From: JAYEHK01 sp034659475 | Lineage (GTDB): Bacteria; Bacillota; Syntrophomonadia; Syntrophomonadales; Syntrophomonadaceae | Reading direction: 5' to 3' | DNA length: 9,544 nt | NCBI GenBank assembly: GCA_034659475.1 | Contig: JAYEHK010000157.1 | Span: 1-9,544, forward strand | In this document: positions 7,293-9,544 of the stretch, in pieces | Layout of the letters: the number at the start of each line of letters is the position of its first letter | Position numbering within the stretch: position 1 is the stretch's first letter | The notes under the pieces: model-generated | The model's database searches: none | What the model saw: the letters and a program-made list of their open reading frames with translations, nothing else | What the model was told of the DNA's origin: nothing | Translations under genes and position numbers: made by a program

Positions 7293-7326
7293 AAGGTTCG
7301 GATTTTATTTATGTACGGATAACGAA
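7293..7326. repeat. Right terminal inverted repeat of the RIT element
   Basis: This is the exact complement of 3879-3912. It runs AAGGTTCGGATTTTATTT, ATGTACGGATA and ACGAA. The last bases are also the Leu-Arg codons of the interrupted minus-strand recombinase. Confidence 0.9.
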
Positions 7327-8077
7327 GGTCGTGGACCCTCGGTCCGGCAGAAGTATGCGGGATGTCCGCCATGAGCAGATAATCACGGAAACGGCGGTAG
7401 ACGATACTTTTATCCGTTTTGTTTCCAGTCATGCTCGGGAACAGGAAGGCAGTATCCGCACTGAATTTGTGATAGGTCTCCAGCAGGAACTGTGTCCGTT
7501 CCACAAGGCTTTGCGCAATGGGAACAAGCCGATCCTTGTTGTTCTTGGCATGACGAATAATCAGCACGGCTTGTTCAAGGTTGATATCCTTCAATTGTAG
7601 GTTTAGGGCTTCCGATACTCGTAGGCCGCTTCCATAGAGAAGCCGGAACAGCACTGGATCAAGTACATTACGGTTGTTGGTCTCTTCAAGGGGATAGGAA
7701 TCCACCGCCATAAAGAGATTGTATAACTGCTTTTGCGTAAATATGTAAGGAATATGAGGATTCTTCTTCTGCGGTACAGATTTGACAAGCGGTATATAGA
7801 CGGAATATCCGTGTCTTCCCAGAAGTTGTGCAAAATCCCTTATTAAGATTTCCTTGTTGTAATGCGTGGATGACTTTTCGAATTCCCTGTAGATAAAGCT
7901 GTCCAGCATTGGCTTGGTCAGACGGATTCCGGTGTACCCATTGTAGTGGCAGTAAGCATCGAACCTCTCCAATTCTCTGGCCTGTTTCTTGTACTTGAAG
8001 CCGGTCATCTGTTTCTCCTGGATGAAGGCACGGAGCAGGTCCTTCATGTCACTTTTCCATTCATATATGTTGCTCAT
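7322..8077 (-). pseudogene. RitB-type recombinase of the second RIT, cut at box II
   Basis: The first 252 residues of a RitB-type tyrosine recombinase. The core-binding domain covers about 1-100 (KYKKQARELERFDAYCHYNG). The catalytic domain begins at about 110 with PYIFTQKQLYNLFMAVD, Arg153 in YGSGLRVSEALNL and a Lys in RHAKNNKDRLVPI (178 or 181). Box II begins as His249-Asp-Leu-Arg252 in GPRVHDLR. Right after this Arg codon (7322-7324) the sequence becomes the end of the intact RIT element. The open frame adds 13 element-derived residues (YPYINKIRTFNKT and one more) to a stop at 7277. The last His and the Tyr nucleophile are missing, so it cannot act. The ATG at 8077 overlaps the upstream gene by 17 bases and has GAGGTG five bases before it. 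No other lesion is seen. Confidence 0.88.
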
Positions 8078-9311
8078 AGGTCACCTCATCTGGGTCAAGT
8101 GCACATCTACGAAGACCGGAAATGTCAATCTTTAAATAGATACTCGTTGTGTTTATGTTCTGGTGACCAAGGGTCTCTGATATGACGGGAAGTGGTGCAT
8201 TTGCTTCCAGCATGTTCCTTGCTAACGTACTCCGTAGTGAATGCATCCCACAGTGGACATCAAGGGGAATGCCCAATCCGGCCTTTACCATGTATCTGTG
8301 CATATCCCTCTAGAAACTTTCGTTTTCGCCAAAAGCATCAAATGGAGCCCTGTGTCGGACAAATACTCTATCGCTTGGCGTCTAGGGACGTCCGTTTTTC
8401 AGGTAATTAATGATTGCCCATCCGATATCGTCCAGAAAGGGGAGTTCAATCGCACGCTTCGTCTTCTGCATTGTAAAGGTTATGGTCTTTCGATTCCAGT
8501 TGAGGCTTTAAAGATTCATTCCCCGGATGTCGCTGACAAGCAGTCCAAGCCGAATAACCAATAACAGGATTGCATAGTCCCGTTTCCCTTTTGGGTCTGC
8601 CCGGTCAACTGCATCTAGCAGTTTTTTCACGTCCTCCTTATTCCACGAATAAGGAATGAAAGCGTTGCGCATAATCCGCACTTTAGGAAGGGAACTTGAA
8701 AGATCTTCCTTCGTAAAATCCTGTTGGTATATGAATGAGAGGTAATTACGCAGGGTATACAGGATAGTGGCTACATATTTGGGCTTTGCTGTGTTGTAAC
8801 ATCCAAGAAATTTTGTGACGTGAGACGGGGTAATTCTTGATGATTCTGTAATGCTTTCCTCATCCAGAAAATCAAGAAACTTATGTAGGATCTGGTTATT
8901 GCTTATGATGGTTGCATTGGCATAATGTCGTTCTTCGCAAGTATCCTGGAAAAGAAGGTATTCCTCTTCGAAACCTTCCGGACATTGAAAATCTGGATGT
9001 TTTGGCCGCATGTAGTATGAAAGTTTTCCGGTCTTCATATATACCAGAAGGTTCTGCACCGGTTTCATATATGCATTGGTCTTCCGGTCACCGCATCCAT
9101 AAAAACCTTCCATAGTTGTCCCGGTACGGTTACGGACGTATTCAAGGCCAACGGTCTCGTTCAATGTCGTGTATTTATTAGCTTGCATAAACTTTAATAG
9201 TCCACGATATACAGTCTGATGCGTTTTGAGGGTATTTTGTGCATATCCTAGCTCTCTTTGGATTTTCAGAACTTCTTCGATAATAGTCTGTAAATCTTGA
9301 AATTTATCCAT
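8061..9311 (-). pseudogene. RitA-type recombinase of the second RIT, three nonsense codons
   Basis: A full-length RitA-type frame of 416 codons plus a TGA, the length of ritA as given. It reads in one frame but holds TAA at codon 268 (8508-8510), TAG at 310 (8382-8384) and TAG at 334 (8310-8312). Homology continues across each stop (LNWNRKTITFTMQKTKRA, then TPSDRVFVRHRAPFDAF, then RDMHRYMVKAG). The box I Arg is also lost: RLGLLVSDIRGM has Leu258 (CTT at 8538-8540), one base from CGT. The remaining catalytic residues are present: Lys in QKTKRAIELPF, His357-x-x-Arg360 (MHSLRST), His383 (LGHQN) and Tyr392 (TTSIYLKID). The ATG at 9311 follows AAAGG at nine bases; longer versions read into non-coding end DNA. 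The gene is dead by both nonsense and active-site change. Confidence 0.85.
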
Positions 9312-9344
9312 ACTCATCATCCTTTCATTTTTATTGATAGGATG

Positions 9345-9373
9345 ATTATGGATTATTATGGGGAGTGTTCCAA
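9345..9373 (-). promoter_or_regulatory. Candidate promoter of the second RIT
   Basis: On the minus strand TTGGAA (9368-9373) and CATAAT (9345-9350) are 17 bases apart, upstream of the ATG at 9311. The spacer contains the inner arm of the end motif pair, the same layout as in the intact element. Confidence 0.45.
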
Positions 9374-9420
9374 TAGAGAAAGTCCTAAAAATCAGGTAAA
9401 AATGAAAATACTCCCCATAA
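9356..9420. repeat. Inverted motif pair at the end of the second RIT
   Basis: TTATGGGGAGT (9356-9366) and its exact complement ACTCCCCATAA (9410-9420) are separated by 43 bases. The sequence is unrelated to the motif of the first element, but position and spacing match the pairs at 3895-3968 and 7236-7310. It is probably the recombinase binding site of this element. Confidence 0.7.
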
Positions 9421-9437
9421 CCTGAGACTCCACATAA

Positions 9438-9469
9438 TGACGCTAATGGAGAGCTCTCCATTAGCGTCA
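9438..9469. repeat. Perfect 32-bp palindrome at the outer end of the second RIT
   Basis: TGACGCTAATGGAGAG at 9438-9453 is followed at once by its exact complement to 9469, with no spacer. The right arm ends in the Arg codon and first two bases of the His codon of the interrupted ritA-like gene. It may be the recombination site of the element, or a fold-back formed in sample preparation or assembly. Confidence 0.8.
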
Positions 9470-9544
9470 CCGTGTGGCAATAGATCTTCTTGGCAACGGT
9501 GTCCCGCAACCTGTTATCAGCAGAGCACTTGGTCATACGTCACC
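9465..9544 (+). pseudogene. 3' part of a ritA-like recombinase gene, runs off the right edge
   Basis: Read on the + strand from 9465 the frame gives RHRVAIDLLGNGV and then PQPVISRALGHTS, the box II to box III stretch of RitA. Over 80 bases it matches the complement of 6067-6146 in the intact ritA at 75 positions, with the last 38 identical. It begins exactly at the box II Arg codon CGT, where the second RIT element ends. The 5' part of the gene is not in the window. Confidence 0.85.

Larger units (their letters stand above)
3879..7326 (-). mobile_element. Complete recombinase-in-trio (RIT) element
   Basis: Three overlapping tyrosine recombinase genes in the order ritA-ritB-ritC on the minus strand lie between inverted ends that agree over 34 bases without a mismatch (3879-3912 and 7293-7326). 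This arrangement defines RIT elements, also called mobile integrase cassettes. The outermost bases TTCGT of each end are probably codons of the interrupted genes. The element proper then starts within CGTTATCCGTACAT, giving about 3.44 kb. None of the three genes carries a stop or frameshift, unlike every other gene in the window, so this is the youngest insertion and is plausibly active. There is no cargo gene. Confidence 0.88.
7322..9464 (-). mobile_element. Second RIT element, front part only, decayed
   Basis: A RitA-type gene followed by an overlapping RitB-type gene, with an upstream end carrying its own inverted motif pair, gives the front half of a second RIT element in the same direction as the first. 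Its RitB-type gene is cut at 7322 by the intact element. The missing 3' part, its ritC and its other end are not on the far side of that element. Its outer right end lies at about 9464, against a ritA-like gene fragment. Confidence 0.75.

Noticed and set aside
3895..7310. CRISPR-like repeats
   Set aside because: The repeated 18-base motif occurs only as two inverted pairs at the element ends, without regular direct repeats or spacers and without cas genes.
9312..9536. A longer N-terminus for the RitA-type gene of the second RIT, starting at 9536
   Set aside because: It reads backwards through the ritA-like fragment, the palindrome and the end motif. The ATG at 9311 has a suitable AAAGG and gives the length expected from ritA.
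1..9544. tRNA, rRNA or riboswitch genes
   Set aside because: No cloverleaf-like sequence, rRNA signature or known leader motif was seen on reading either strand; a covariance-model search was not possible.

Overview
The window is a pile-up of mobile elements, with a low-GC chromosomal-type gene at the left edge. Positions 1 to about 1040 are strikingly AT-rich and hold the wreck of a YheO/DauR-type transcriptional regulator. From about 1050 to the right end the DNA is much less AT-rich and is made almost wholly of transposable-element genes. The protein types (YheO regulator, ISL3 and IS1634-like transposases, an ExeA/TniB-like ATPase) and the strong AGGAGG-type ribosome sites suggest a Firmicute, perhaps a Clostridia-like one. 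That placement is an inference and is weak. A run of 10 Ns and a right end that stops in a repeat show that this is draft sequence.

Layout: (i) 184-920, regulator pseudogene. (ii) 1050-1382, fragment of an ISL3-family transposase. (iii) 1400-1660, fragment of an AAA ATPase of the kind that accompanies transposases. (iv) about 1669-3250, an IS1634-like insertion sequence with a frameshifted, nonsense-containing transposase. (v) about 3242-3886, on the + strand, the middle of a RitB-type tyrosine recombinase with two in-frame stops. (vi) 3879-7326, a complete recombinase-in-trio (RIT) element: ritA, ritB and ritC overlap in one minus-strand operon between perfect 34-bp inverted ends. (vii) 7322-9464, the front part of a second, decayed RIT element: a RitA-type gene with three stop codons and a lost catalytic Arg, then a RitB-type gene cut by the first element. 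(viii) 9465-9544, the start of a fragment of a third ritA-like gene that is 94% identical to the intact ritA.

The main point of interest is how these elements are nested. Both ends of the intact RIT element, and the outer end of the second one, meet their flanking genes at the same codon: the box II catalytic Arg (CGT of the HxLRH motif) of another RIT recombinase gene. The intact element therefore cuts a gene of the second element, and the second element cuts a gene very like ritA of the first. The two flanks of the intact element are 5' parts of two different ritB-like genes facing each other, so they cannot be rejoined into one target. This points to box-II-directed integration, rearrangement between elements, or both. 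Each element also carries an inverted pair of a short motif inside its ends, and the inner copy overlaps a candidate promoter for the first recombinase gene, which suggests autoregulation.

Only the three genes of the central RIT element look functional. The three recombinases would act together on the element ends. All other genes are fragments or carry stops of all three kinds.
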